Assembly (NCBI GenBank): GCA_934533075.1
Contig: CAKTBJ010000017.1
Span: 1 to 58,620, forward strand
Direction: 5' to 3'
Origin: an uncultured Paracoccus sp.
GTDB taxonomy: Bacteria > Pseudomonadota > Alphaproteobacteria > Rhodobacterales > Rhodobacteraceae
DNA: 58,620 nucleotides
How positions within the stretch are numbered: position 1 is the first letter of the stretch; every line of letters starts with the position of its first letter. Position numbers and translations under genes: made by a program. This document shows, piece by piece, positions 48,993 to 58,019 of the stretch. The notes below the pieces were generated by a model. The model was not told the DNA's origin, did not search any database, and worked only from the letters and a program-made list of their open reading frames with translations.

Positions 48993-50504
48993 ATGGCCAC
49001 CGAAGTCCTGATCATCGGCGCCGGCCCGACCGGGCTGGTTCTGGCGCTCTGGCTGCGAAAGCTGGGGGTCGGCGTCCGCATCATCGACCGGACCGCCGGG
49101 CCGGGCACGGCCTCGCGCGCGCTGGCCGTGCAGGCGCGCACGCTGGAACTGTATCGCCAGCTCGACCTCGGCGATGCCGTCGCCGCGCGGGGCCACAAGG
49201 TGCCGGCGGTCAACCTGTGGGTAGAGGGTAGGCGGAAGGCGCGGGTCGATTTCAGCCGCATCGGCGCCGGGCTGACCCGCTATGCGTTCGTGGAAATCCT
49301 CCCGCAGGACGAGCATGAGCGCCTGCTGATCGACCGGCTGCGGGCCTTCGGCACCGAGGTCGAGCGCCGGACCGAGCTGCTGCGGTTCGAGGATGACGGC
49401 ACGGCGGTCGCCGCGCGGCTTCGCAGGCCGGACGGCAGCGAGGAAACCTGTGCTGCGCGCTATATCGCCGGCTGCGACGGCGCGCGCTCGACCGTGCGGA
49501 ATGCGCTTGGCATCGCGTTCCGGGGCGGCACCTATCGGCACCGCTTTTACGTGGCCGACATCGAGGCCGGCGGCCCGGCCATCGACGGCGAATTGCATGT
49601 CGATCTGGACGAGGCGGATTTCCTGGCCGTGTTTCCGCTGGCGCAGGCCGGGCGTGCCCGTCTGGTGGGCGCTATCGGCGATGCAGGAGGGGCGGAGCCG
49701 ACATTCGCCGATATCGGCGCCCGCGTGGTCGGGCAACTGCGGATCGAGGTCGCCCGCGTCAACTGGTTCTCGACCTATCACGTCCACCACCGCGTGGCCG
49801 CGCATTTCCGCAAGGGGCGCGCCTTTCTGCTGGGCGATGCGGCGCATATCCACAGCCCGGTCGGCGGGCAGGGGATGAATACCGGCATTCTGGATGCCGT
49901 CAACCTGGCATGGAAGCTGGCGGCGGTTCTTGCGGGCCGGGCCGGGGAAGGCCTTCTGGACAGCTACGAGATCGAGCGGATCGGCTTTGCGCGGCGGCTG
50001 GTGGCGACGACGGACCGGGCCTTCAGCCTGGTGACGGCGCGGGGCCGGCTGGCGGCGGCCGTCCGCACCCGCATCGCGCCGGCCGTGCTGTCGCGCGCCC
50101 TCGGGTTTGCGGCGGCCCGCAACCTGCTGTTCCGCAACCTGTCCCAGATCGCCCTGAACTATCGCGGCCTGCCGCTGAGCCTGGGCCGGGCGGGCGGCGT
50201 GGCCGGCGGCGACCGGCTGCCCTGGGTTGCGATCCACGGTGCCGACAACCATGCGCCCCTGTCGGAAATCGCCTGGCAGGTGCATGTCTACGGGACCGCC
50301 AGCCCGGCCTTGCGCGCCTGGTGCCGGCGCCGCGACCTGCCGTTGCATGTCTTTGCGTGGCAGCCGGCGCATGGGCGGGCGGGGCTGGCGCGCGATGCCG
50401 TCCACCTGATCCGGCCCGATGCCTATGTCGCGCTGGCGGAGCCTTCGGGCGATCCCGACAGGCTTGCCCGCTATTTCGCGGATCGCGGCATCCGGCCGGG
50501 ATAG
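48993..50504 (+). CDS. FAD-dependent monooxygenase (aromatic hydroxylase type)
   Basis: Class A flavoprotein monooxygenase of the p-hydroxybenzoate-hydroxylase fold, 503 residues. Motifs are the dinucleotide fold VLIIGAGPTGLVLALWLRKL, then SRALAVQARTLELYRQLD. The DG motif is YIAGCDGARSTVRNALG, and the GD motif with phosphate contact is FLLGDAAHIHSPVGGQGMNT. The C-terminal thioredoxin-like region resembles MhpA/PheA-type enzymes. It hydroxylates an unknown, probably aromatic, substrate using NAD(P)H and oxygen. ATG 48993 has GGGGGCGGGA upstream. It sits 115 bases after the peptide importer and may belong to the same unit, but no ring-cleavage genes are present. Confidence 0.88.
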   Translation: MATEVLIIGAGPTGLVLALWLRKLGVGVRIIDRTAGPGTASRALAVQARTLELYRQLDLGDAVAARGHKVPAVNLWVEGRRKARVDFSRIGAGLTRYAFVEILPQDEHERLLIDRLRAFGTEVERRTELLRFEDDGTAVAARLRRPDGSEETCAARYIAGCDGARSTVRNALGIAFRGGTYRHRFYVADIEAGGPAIDGELHVDLDEADFLAVFPLAQAGRARLVGAIGDAGGAEPTFADIGARVVGQLRIEVARVNWFSTYHVHHRVAAHFRKGRAFLLGDAAHIHSPVGGQGMNTGILDAVNLAWKLAAVLAGRAGEGLLDSYEIERIGFARRLVATTDRAFSLVTARGRLAAAVRTRIAPAVLSRALGFAAARNLLFRNLSQIALNYRGLPLSLGRAGGVAGGDRLPWVAIHGADNHAPLSEIAWQVHVYGTASPALRAWCRRRDLPLHVFAWQPAHGRAGLARDAVHLIRPDAYVALAEPSGDPDRLARYFADRGIRPG

Positions 50505-50679
50505 GGGCGCCCGAAGCGGGCAAAGGCTGCGGAAATCGTAAAAACGATACCCTATGCCCACAGTCCGGGGGCTGGACTGCGGGGGCGGGCCGCGGGCATC
50601 CATGCCGGGACTGGGGTTCCGGCGGCCGGCTGCGGCCCTGCGCCGGCGCGCCGAAGATGATCCGGGGAGGGATGACGCC

Positions 50680-52284
50680 ATGACCAAGCATTCTGGAAGC
50701 GTTCTCGATCGGCGGAGCGTCCTGCTCCTCGGTTCGGCCGCCGCGATGGCGGGGGTCCTGCCCGCGATGCCGGCACGGGCGGCCGCCGGCGGCACGCTGG
50801 TGATGACCATCAACCCCGAGCCGAACGCGATGGTCAGCGCCTTCAACACCGCCACGCCGGTGGCGATCATCTCGGGCAAGATCACCGAGGGGCTGGTCAG
50901 CTATGACTTCGACCTGAACCTGCAACCGGAGCTGGCCACCGCCTGGGAGGTCGCGCCGGACGGGCTGAGCGTCACCTTCACCCTGCGCGAGGGCGTGCGG
51001 TGGCATGACGGCCGGCCCTTCACCTCGGCCGATGTCGCCTATTCGATCATGGACATCCTCAAGGAGCACAATCCCATCGGCCGCGAGGTGTTCGAGAAGG
51101 TCACGGCGGTCGATACCCCCGATCCGCTGACCGCCGTCATCCGCCTGAGCGAGCCGGCGCCGGCGCTGATGTATGCGCTGCCGGGCTGGCAGACGCCCAT
51201 CGTGCCCCGGCATGTCTACGAGGGCACCGACGTGCTGACCAACCAGGCCAGCAACGCCCCCATCGGCACCGGCCCGTTCCGCTTCGTCGAATGGGAGCGC
51301 GGCAGCCATATCGTGCTGGAGAAGAACCCGGATTACTGGGACGCGGGCAAGCCGCTGCTGGACCGGCTGATCGTGCGCATCTATACCGATCCCAGCGCCC
51401 GCGTCGCCGCCTTCGAGGCGGGCGAGCTGCATCTGGGCGGCGACGGCCCGATCCCGCTGAACGAGGTCAAGCGGTTCCAGGACGACCCGCGCTTCAAGGT
51501 CGATCAGCGCGGCGCCGAGATGAACAACAGCCAGGACTTCCTGGAGCTGAACCTGCGCCACGAGCATCTGGCCAGGCCCGAGGTGCGCAAGGCGCTGATG
51601 CATGCCATCGACCGCGACATGATGATTCAAACGGTCTGGTATGGGCTGGCCGAGCCGCTGACCGGCCCGATCCCGCCGACGATGCCGCATTTCTACACCG
51701 CCGACGTGCCGACCTATGCCTATGACCCGGCCAGGGCCGAGGCGTTGCTGGACGAGGCCGGCCTGCCCAAGGACAGCGACGGGCGGCGCTTTGCGCTGCG
51801 GATGGTCTGGCCGTCGATCGGCGACACCTATGACAGGCTGGCGCAGGTGCTGCGCCAGCAGTTCCGCGCCGTGGGCGTCGATCTGGACCTGCGTTCGGTG
51901 GATGTGCCGACCTTTACCCGGCAGGTCTATACCGATTACGATTTCGACATCAGCCTGCGTCCGGGTTCCGCCAAGGCCGACCCTTCGGTGGGGGTGCAGC
52001 GGCTTTACCATTCCGGGGCGATCCATCAGGGCACGCCCTTCGTGAACGCCTCGGGCTATGCCAACCCGGAGGTGGATGCGGTGCTGTCGCAGGCCGCGGT
52101 CGAGCCGGACACGGCCAGGCGGGCGGAGCTGTTCAAGCGGTTCCAGCAACTGGTCATGGAGGACCTGCCGGTCCTGCCGCTGGCGCGCCCGTTCTATTTC
52201 ACCGTGGCCAGCGCCCGCGTCAGCGATTTCGTCATCGGCCCCGACGGCGTGCGCAGCCGCTATGCGACGCTGAGCATCGACTAG
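50680..52284 (+). CDS. Tat-exported peptide-type substrate-binding protein (orphan)
   Basis: Second SBP_bac_5 protein in the window, 534 residues. The signal MTKHSGSVLDRRSVLLLGSA has a twin-arginine in DRRSVLLL followed by an alanine-rich core, so export is probably by Tat. Family blocks are ISGKITEGLVSYDFDLNLQP, FTLREGVRWHDGRPFTSADV (signature), SNAPIGTGPFRFVEWERGSH and VRKALMHAIDRDMM. Ribosome site GGGGAGGG precedes ATG 50680. No permease or ATPase gene accompanies it; it may feed the importer at 45.3-48.9 kb. It lies 87 bases ahead of a Tat-exported FAD oxidoreductase, with which it is likely co-transcribed. Confidence 0.9.
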   Translation: MTKHSGSVLDRRSVLLLGSAAAMAGVLPAMPARAAAGGTLVMTINPEPNAMVSAFNTATPVAIISGKITEGLVSYDFDLNLQPELATAWEVAPDGLSVTFTLREGVRWHDGRPFTSADVAYSIMDILKEHNPIGREVFEKVTAVDTPDPLTAVIRLSEPAPALMYALPGWQTPIVPRHVYEGTDVLTNQASNAPIGTGPFRFVEWERGSHIVLEKNPDYWDAGKPLLDRLIVRIYTDPSARVAAFEAGELHLGGDGPIPLNEVKRFQDDPRFKVDQRGAEMNNSQDFLELNLRHEHLARPEVRKALMHAIDRDMMIQTVWYGLAEPLTGPIPPTMPHFYTADVPTYAYDPARAEALLDEAGLPKDSDGRRFALRMVWPSIGDTYDRLAQVLRQQFRAVGVDLDLRSVDVPTFTRQVYTDYDFDISLRPGSAKADPSVGVQRLYHSGAIHQGTPFVNASGYANPEVDAVLSQAAVEPDTARRAELFKRFQQLVMEDLPVLPLARPFYFTVASARVSDFVIGPDGVRSRYATLSID

Positions 52285-52370
52285 GCGCGGGCCGGGACCC
52301 GCGCCCGCCCCGCTCCCCGTCCCGGCCGTTCATCCAGAAGGGCGCTGGAACAAAAGGATACAGGTGAATC

Positions 52371-53780
52371 ATGCCGATCAATCGTCGCGGGCTTCTGAAG
52401 GGAGGGGCCGGGCTTCTCGCGCTTTCCGGTCTGGGGATGGGCACCTATATGGCGGCCCGCCCCTCGCTGCTGCGCAAGCCGGCCACCTCGCGCGCCGAGG
52501 CCGTGGCGACGGATGACCGGATTCCCGACTCCGCGGATGTCGCCGTCATCGGCGGCGGCATCGTGGGCGTCATGACGGCCCTGCACCTGCATGAGAAGGG
52601 GCTTGATGTCGTCCTGCTGGAAAAGGGCGTGATCGCGGGCGAGCAATCCTCGCGCGCCTTCGGCTGGATTTCCTCCATCGGGGACAAGCCGCGGCGGCTG
52701 GCGCTGGCGGCGCCCGGCGGCGCGATCTGGCGCGGCCTGAACGAAAGGCTGGGCGTGGATACCAGCTATCGCCAGAGCGGCCTGATGCACGAATGCAAGG
52801 ACGACGCCGCCATCGCCCGCTGGGAACAATGGGCCGCCGACCACCCCGACCAGGGCGGCCGCGAGGCGCGCATCCTGCGCGGCGCCGAACTGGCCGCGCG
52901 CCTGCCCGGCGGCGTGGCCGACAAATGGCATGCGGCGGTCCTGCAACCGCTGGACGGCAGCGTCGAGCCTTCGGCCGCCGCGCCGCGCATCGCGCAGGCG
53001 CTGATCGGCAGGGGCGTGCGGATCGTGCAGAACTGCGCCGTGCGCGGCATCGAGACCGCGGCCGGCTCGGTCTCGGGGGTGGCGACGGAAAAGGGCACCA
53101 TCGCCTGCAATGCCGTGGTGCTGGCCGGCGGCGTGGGATCGCGGCTGTTTCTGCAAAACATGGGCATCGCCCTGCCGGTCCTGCGGGTCTATTCCTACAT
53201 CTTCAGCATTCCGGGCTTTCAGGACGGGCCGGAGGGCGCGGGCCAGGGGCAGGGGACCGCGTGGCGCAAGCAGGTGGACGGTGGCTATTCGATCGGCGTG
53301 CAGACCCGCTATGCCCCGATCCTGGAGGACAATTTCCGCTTTCTGCCGAAATTCGCCCAGACGCTGCGCAAGAACTGGTCCAATTTCGACCTTCAGCCGA
53401 ATCGCGAATTCTATGAGGACATCTTCGCGGACAAGTCCTGGACCCATGCCGAGGTCAGCCCGTTCGAGATCGACCGGATTCTGGACCCCAGGCCCAACAC
53501 CGCCCTTGCCGAGCGTGCCCTTGCGGATTTCAAGCGGGTCTTTCCGCAGGCGCAGGCGGTCGAGCCGGCCGAGGCCTGGGGCGGCGTGCTGGACATCACC
53601 CCGGATTCGGCGCCGGTCATCCAGAAGATCGAACAGGTTCCGGGCCTGGTGGTCGCGGCCGGCATGTCCGGGCACGGGCTTTCGATGGGTCCGGCGGCCG
53701 GGCAACTGGCGGCCGAGCTGGTGGCCAACGACACCACCACCATCGCCGATCCGGCGACCTATCTGATGGCACGCTTCTAG
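52371..53780 (+). CDS. Tat-exported FAD-dependent oxidoreductase (DAO/DadA-like)
   Basis: FAD oxidoreductase of the D-amino-acid oxidase/dehydrogenase family, 469 residues. The N terminus NRRGLLKGGAGLLALSGLG is a twin-arginine signal, so this DAO-type enzyme is unusual in probably acting in the periplasm or on the membrane face. The dinucleotide-binding motif is VAVIGGGIVGVMTALHLHEK, followed by VVLLEKGVIAGEQSSRAFGW. AAGMSGHGLSMGPAAGQLAA near the C terminus is the typical DAO FAD-contact loop. It would oxidise an amine, D-amino acid or opine, passing electrons to a respiratory acceptor. Preceded by the orphan binding protein and followed by a good terminator. Confidence 0.9.
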   Translation: MPINRRGLLKGGAGLLALSGLGMGTYMAARPSLLRKPATSRAEAVATDDRIPDSADVAVIGGGIVGVMTALHLHEKGLDVVLLEKGVIAGEQSSRAFGWISSIGDKPRRLALAAPGGAIWRGLNERLGVDTSYRQSGLMHECKDDAAIARWEQWAADHPDQGGREARILRGAELAARLPGGVADKWHAAVLQPLDGSVEPSAAAPRIAQALIGRGVRIVQNCAVRGIETAAGSVSGVATEKGTIACNAVVLAGGVGSRLFLQNMGIALPVLRVYSYIFSIPGFQDGPEGAGQGQGTAWRKQVDGGYSIGVQTRYAPILEDNFRFLPKFAQTLRKNWSNFDLQPNREFYEDIFADKSWTHAEVSPFEIDRILDPRPNTALAERALADFKRVFPQAQAVEPAEAWGGVLDITPDSAPVIQKIEQVPGLVVAAGMSGHGLSMGPAAGQLAAELVANDTTTIADPATYLMARF

Positions 53781-53820
53781 GCGGTTCCGGCCCGCCCGCG
53801 CGCGGGCTGCATGCCCCGGC

Positions 53821-53846
53821 GCGCCATCCGGGAAACCGGGTGGCGC
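53821..53846 (+). terminator. Terminator after the FAD oxidoreductase gene
   Basis: An 11-base stem (GCGCCATCCGG with CCGGGTGGCGC, one G-U pair) closed by a GAAA tetraloop lies 40 bases after the stop codon and is followed by CTTTGCCC. The tetraloop and position make it a convincing hairpin, though the T tract is short. Confidence 0.7.
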
Positions 53847-54035
53847 CTTTGCCCGGTCACGCCGCTTGCGAGGAGGCCTGCCGCAATCCTGCCCGCCACC
53901 CGCCCCGCTGCCGCCGCAGGATAGCGGCGCCACCGGCAGGCAGAAGGGCGCCATCACGAGGCGCCGGGGCCGATGATCGCCGGACGGACCGGGGGACGAT
54001 GCCCCCGGCCGTGGAAGCGCCCGGCTCCGCCGCCG

Positions 54036-54983
54036 TCAGCCCAGGGCCACGGCCCGGACCCGTTCGCCGTCGAAATTGGCCCCGCACAGCAGCACCACGC
54101 TGGTCCCGCCCGCCTGCGCCTGCGGCGATTTCAGGAAGGCCGCCATCGCCAGCGCGGCGGCGCCCTCGACCAGCATGGTTTCCTCCTGCGCGATCAGGCG
54201 CAGGGCTGCGGCGATTTCCGCCTCCGAGCATGCGATCACCTCGTCCACCACCGCCTGCGCCAGCGGCAGGGTGATGCTGCCTTCGTCGATGCCGCCCGAG
54301 ACCGCATCGGCCAGCGTGTCCAGATGTTCGGTCTCGACCACGCGGCCGGCCTGCATCGACAGCGCCAGCGCCTGCGAGTTCAGCGCCGCCGCGCCCACCA
54401 CCCGCGTCGAGGGGCTGAACGCCTTCAGCACCGCGCCGATGCCGCCGATCAGCCCGCCGCCGCCCATCGCGACGAAGACATGATCGACCTGCGCCGCCTG
54501 TTCCAGCAGTTCCAGCCCGATGGTGCCCTGTCCGGCGATGATGTCGGGATCGTTGTAGGGCGACAGGTAGCGCGCCCCGGTCTGCCGCGCCAGCGCCTGC
54601 GCGTGCTGTTCGGCCAGCCCGGTCTCGGCCCCGTGCAGCACCACGTCGACGCCGAAGGCGCGGATTCTGGCCAGCTTTTGCGGCACCACGGTTTCCGGCA
54701 GCGCCACGGTCAGCCGCCGGCCCAGCGAACCGGCCGCGCAGGCCGCGCCGATGCCGTGATTGCCCGAGGAGGCGGTGATCATCGGGAGGTCGGATGCCGA
54801 TGCCGTCATCGCCGATGCCGCGCCGCGGATCTTGAACGAGCCGGTGCGCTGGAAATTCTCGGCCTTGAACAGAAGGTTGGCGCTGCTGCGGGCGGGGATC
54901 AGCGGGGTCTCGAAGATATGGGGGCGGATACGGCGGCGGGCGCGCACGGATGCCGCTGCCGACGCGGTTACCAGATCGTTCAT
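54036..54983 (-). CDS. Threonine dehydratase/serine racemase-like PLP enzyme (EutB/BhcB-like)
   Basis: Fold-type II PLP enzyme of 315 residues. The PLP lysine is in RTGSFKIRGA, the phosphate loop is MGGGGLIGGIGA, the asparagine loop is SSGNHGIGAA, and the C terminus has VVLLCGANFD. There is no regulatory ACT domain, as in biodegradative threonine dehydratase, serine racemase, hydroxyectoine-utilisation EutB and beta-hydroxyaspartate dehydratase. It eliminates ammonia from a hydroxy-amino acid or racemises an amino acid. It follows an ornithine-cyclodeaminase-like gene, and this pairing is known from ectoine (eutBC) and beta-hydroxyaspartate (bhcB/bhcD) pathways. Neither pathway is complete here, so the substrate remains open. 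Confidence 0.88.
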   Translation of the reverse strand: MNDLVTASAAASVRARRRIRPHIFETPLIPARSSANLLFKAENFQRTGSFKIRGAASAMTASASDLPMITASSGNHGIGAACAAGSLGRRLTVALPETVVPQKLARIRAFGVDVVLHGAETGLAEQHAQALARQTGARYLSPYNDPDIIAGQGTIGLELLEQAAQVDHVFVAMGGGGLIGGIGAVLKAFSPSTRVVGAAALNSQALALSMQAGRVVETEHLDTLADAVSGGIDEGSITLPLAQAVVDEVIACSEAEIAAALRLIAQEETMLVEGAAALAMAAFLKSPQAQAGGTSVVLLCGANFDGERVRAVALG

Positions 54984-55123
54984 CTCGTCATCTCCTCAGG
55001 TCGGTGCCGGGGGCGGCCCCGGATGGTGCGGCCGAGGCGAAGCGCCCCGGCAGGCTGGGCAAAGCGGCGAGGGCGCGGTTCAATGGCACGGGCCGTCCTG
55101 TTGCGCTCGGGCGGGTGCGCGGG

Positions 55124-56080
55124 TCAGGCCTGCGCGCGGGCGCGGGCCAGCACGGTGCGCGCCATCGCGATGTCCTGCGTCGCCACGCCGGTCAGGTCGG
55201 CGATGGTGATGTCCTCGGGGCGGGCGCGTCCCGGCGCCTTGCCCGACAGGATCGCCCCCAGCTCGGTGCAATCGGCCTCGCCGATCAGGCCGGCCGCGCG
55301 TGCCGGCGAGAATTCGCCATGCCCGAGGCTTTGCGACAGCATGTCCGCCACGCGCAGGTCGGCGCGGGCGACCAGCGTGGTTTCCAGCTCCTGCTTGCCC
55401 GGCCCGTCGGCGCCCAGCGCGGTGATGTGGCAGCCGGGACCGATCCAGTCCGAGGCGATCAGCGGCGCGGCGGCCGGGGTCGCGGTCAGGATGGCATCGG
55501 CGGCGCGGCAGGCGGCGCCAAGGTCGGGCGCGGTCGCGGCGGGCACCCCCACCGCTGCCAGGCGCGCGGCCAGTGCGGCGGCGCGGTCGGGGTTGCGGCC
55601 CCAGATCGACAGCGCCGCGCCCGGCGCCATGTGGCGCAGCGCACGGGCCAGCCAGAAGGCTTGCGTGCCGCTGCCGACGATCAGGAAGTTGCGCGCATCC
55701 GCCCGGCACAGCGCCAGCGTCGCCACCGCGCCGCCGATGCCGGTGCGCAGGTCGGTCAGATAGCCCTCGTCGTTCAGCAGGCCCTGCAACTCCCCCGTGC
55801 GGGCCGAGAAGGCCAGGATGATGCCGTTGCTGGAGGGCAGGCCCCGCGCCGGGTTGTCATAGAAACCCGTGGCGATCTTGACCGCGAAAACCTCGTCGCC
55901 GGCGATATGGCCGTATTTGATGTGACAGTCGCCATTGGCCTGCGCGAAACCCAGATGCCCCACCGGCGGCACGTCCGCGCGCCCGTCGCTGACCGCGGCA
56001 TAGGCGTCGCGCACCGCCGCCACCGCGCCGTCGTCGACCCCGATCAGCGCCTCGATCCGGGCGCGGGAAAGCTGAAGCAT
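55124..56080 (-). CDS. Ornithine cyclodeaminase/mu-crystallin family protein (EutC/BhcD/DauB-like)
   Basis: NAD(P)-dependent enzyme of the ornithine cyclodeaminase/mu-crystallin family, 318 residues from ATG 56080 (GGAGACTCC upstream; a longer frame to 56281 overlaps the M20 gene). Features are the substrate-binding IKYGHIAGDEVFAVKIATGFYDN (Lys), then GYLTDLRTGIGGAVATLALC. The Rossmann motif NFLIVGSGTQAFWLARALRH is followed by HITALGADGPGKQELE. Relatives include ornithine cyclodeaminase, L-arginine dehydrogenase DauB, EutC and iminosuccinate reductase BhcD. In this family Asp at the TDLRT site and the Rossmann fold support imine reduction or amino acid deamination. It lies between an M20 hydrolase and a threonine-dehydratase-like gene. 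Confidence 0.89.
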   Translation of the reverse strand: MLQLSRARIEALIGVDDGAVAAVRDAYAAVSDGRADVPPVGHLGFAQANGDCHIKYGHIAGDEVFAVKIATGFYDNPARGLPSSNGIILAFSARTGELQGLLNDEGYLTDLRTGIGGAVATLALCRADARNFLIVGSGTQAFWLARALRHMAPGAALSIWGRNPDRAAALAARLAAVGVPAATAPDLGAACRAADAILTATPAAAPLIASDWIGPGCHITALGADGPGKQELETTLVARADLRVADMLSQSLGHGEFSPARAAGLIGEADCTELGAILSGKAPGRARPEDITIADLTGVATQDIAMARTVLARARAQA

Positions 56081-56129
56081 CGGGAGTCTCCGGTCGGGAT
56101 GGAACTGGATCATTTTGTCCAGTCCGGCC

Positions 56130-57299
56130 TTATTTGTCCAGTTCCGCCTGCCGGCGCAGCGCGAGGATCGCGGATTGCGCCAGCAGGGCGGCGCCGGGAC
56201 CGATGAGCGCGTCGTTGAAGTCGTATTTCGGCTGGTGCAGCCCGGCTTCCGGCGCCAGTTCGCCATGCCCCAGGAACGCATAGGCGCCGGGCAGATGCAC
56301 CAGCAGGTCGCCGAAATCGTCGCCGCCCATCGTGGGCGGGCAGGTCGTGACCAGATCCAGCCCGGCGGCGCGGGCGGCCTCGCGCATGATGTCGCGCTCG
56401 GCCGGGGTGTTGACGACCGGGGTGCAGAGGGGTTCGTCGAAATCCAGCGCGAAGCCGCAGCCGGCGATGGCGGCGGCGGCCGTGGCCACGGCCCGCACCC
56501 GGTCGCGCAGGTGCAGCAGGGTGGGGGTGTGAAAGCCGCGCAGGGTGCCGGTCAGCGCGGCCACCTGCGGGATGACGTTCTGCGCGGCGCCGCCCTGAAA
56601 GCTGCCCACGGTGACCACGGCGCTGTCCAGCGGATCGACCGAGCGCGCCACCGCCTGCTGGATGCCGACCATGAAATGCCCGCCGGCCAGCAGCGGGTCG
56701 CCGGTGCGGTGCGGCATCGAGGCATGGCCTCCCGCCGCCGTGAAGCGCAGGTCGAATTCCGAGGTGCCCGCCATCACCGGCCCGTCATGCACCGCGACCT
56801 GTCCCGCCGGCAGGCCGGGCCAGTTGTGCAACCCGAAGATGCGGGTCATCGGATAGCGGTCCAGCAGCCCGTCCTCGACCATCAGGCGGGCGCCGCCGAA
56901 TCGCTCCTCGGCGGGCTGGAAGACCAGATGCACCCGGCCCGGAAAGTCGCGGTTGCGCGACAGGATCGTCGCCGCACCCAGCAGGATCGCGACATGGCCG
57001 TCATGGCCGCAGGCATGCATCCTGCCGGGCGTTTGCGAGGCGTAGGGCAGGCCGCTGCGCTCCTGGATCGGCAGCGCGTCCATGTCGGCGCGCAGGCCCA
57101 CGCCCGGCCCGCTGCCGTTGCCCTGCACCGTCGCCACCACGCCATGCCCGCCGATGCCGGTCTCATGCGGCAGGCCAAGCTCGCGCAGGTGTTGCGCGAT
57201 GGCGGCGGCGGTGGCTTCCTCCTCGCGCGACAGTTCCGGGTGGCGGTGCAGGTGGCGGCGGATGGCCGCCAGCCGGTCGAGGTCGCCTTGCGGCAGCAT
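56130..57299 (-). CDS. M20-family amidohydrolase (aminoacylase/hippurate hydrolase type)
   Basis: Metal-dependent amidohydrolase of 389 residues, M20D type. Motifs in order are RHLHRHPELSREEEATA, GVGLRADMDALPIQE, the metal motif RMHACGHDGHVAILLGAA, and VFQPAEERFGGA with the general-base glutamates. GGHASMPHRTGDP marks the dimerisation-domain histidine, and PPTMGGDDFGDLL ends the core. It removes an acyl group from an N-acyl amino acid. It is the first gene of an operon (M20, ornithine-cyclodeaminase-like, threonine-dehydratase-like) divergent from a YheO-like regulator, with a 78-base shared control region. An acylated diaminobutyrate or similar N-acyl amino acid is a context-based guess for the substrate. 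Confidence 0.91.
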   Translation of the reverse strand: MLPQGDLDRLAAIRRHLHRHPELSREEEATAAAIAQHLRELGLPHETGIGGHGVVATVQGNGSGPGVGLRADMDALPIQERSGLPYASQTPGRMHACGHDGHVAILLGAATILSRNRDFPGRVHLVFQPAEERFGGARLMVEDGLLDRYPMTRIFGLHNWPGLPAGQVAVHDGPVMAGTSEFDLRFTAAGGHASMPHRTGDPLLAGGHFMVGIQQAVARSVDPLDSAVVTVGSFQGGAAQNVIPQVAALTGTLRGFHTPTLLHLRDRVRAVATAAAAIAGCGFALDFDEPLCTPVVNTPAERDIMREAARAAGLDLVTTCPPTMGGDDFGDLLVHLPGAYAFLGHGELAPEAGLHQPKYDFNDALIGPGAALLAQSAILALRRQAELDK

Positions 57300-57377
57300 G
57301 TCAGCCTCCGGGTTCTGGATTTGCCTGTCCGGGGTAGACTAGCATGTCCATCATCCGGCGAAAGCAGCGAGAGCGCC

Positions 57378-58016
57378 ATGACCCTGCCCACCGAACCCGA
57401 TCCCGACCCGCTGGCGCCGTGGCGCCCGGTCTGCGATGCTGTCGCCGCCCTGCTGCATCCGCATGCCGAGGTGGTGCTGCACGCCCTGGATACCGAGACG
57501 GTGGCGCATATCGTCAACCCGTTTTCCCGCCGCGAGCCGGGCGAGCCGTCGCTGCTGCACGAGATCGACCTGCGCCCCGAGGACCGGGTGCTGGGACCGT
57601 ATGAGAAGGTGAATTTCGACGGGCGGCGGCTGAAATCCGTCAGCGCGGTGCTGCGCGGCCCGCAGGGGCGGGCGGTGGCGGTGATGTGCATCAACCTCGA
57701 CGTGACGCATGTGCAGCGGGCGATCGAGGCCCTGGGTGCCCTGGCCGGCGTGGCGCCGGGCGCAAGGCAGCCGGCGGTGCTGTTCAGGGAGGACTGGCAC
57801 GAGCGCATCAACGCCTATGTCCACGGCTGGACGGTGCGGCACGGGGTGGCGCTGGCCGATCTGAGCCGGGCACAGAAGCGGCAGCTGGTGCTGGACCTGG
57901 CCGGGGACGGGGCCTTCGGCGGCCGGCATGCGGCGGCCTATGTGTCGCGGGTTTTGCGGCTTGGCCGGGCCACGGTTTACAATTACTTGCGGTCGGCAAG
58001 GCAGAAGCGGGACTGA
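57378..58016 (+). CDS. YheO/DauR-type transcriptional regulator (PAS-like + HTH)
   Basis: Predicted DNA-binding regulator of 212 residues with the YheO-like PAS domain and a C-terminal helix-turn-helix. The sensor part includes AALLHPHAEVVLHALDTETVA with INPFSRREPGEPS and RGPQGRAVAVMCINLDVTH. The C-terminal part includes RAQKRQLVLDLAGDGAFGGR and YVSRVLRLGRATVYNYLRSA, the recognition helix. DauR of Pseudomonas aeruginosa, a repressor of D-arginine catabolism, is of this type, and it sits next to an ornithine-cyclodeaminase-family gene as here. Divergent position suggests control of the M20 operon in response to an amino-acid-derived signal. The frame opening further upstream at 56115 is a shadow; ATG 57378 is used. 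Confidence 0.87.
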   Translation: MTLPTEPDPDPLAPWRPVCDAVAALLHPHAEVVLHALDTETVAHIVNPFSRREPGEPSLLHEIDLRPEDRVLGPYEKVNFDGRRLKSVSAVLRGPQGRAVAVMCINLDVTHVQRAIEALGALAGVAPGARQPAVLFREDWHERINAYVHGWTVRHGVALADLSRAQKRQLVLDLAGDGAFGGRHAAAYVSRVLRLGRATVYNYLRSARQKRD

Positions 58017-58019
58017 CAG

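Noticed and set aside
54036..56080. Complete beta-hydroxyaspartate (bhc) or ectoine (doe/eut) pathway
   Set aside because: Only the dehydratase-like and cyclodeaminase-like members are present; no aminotransferase/aldolase pair or ectoine hydrolase is seen, so naming the genes bhcB/bhcD or eutB/eutC would overstate the evidence.
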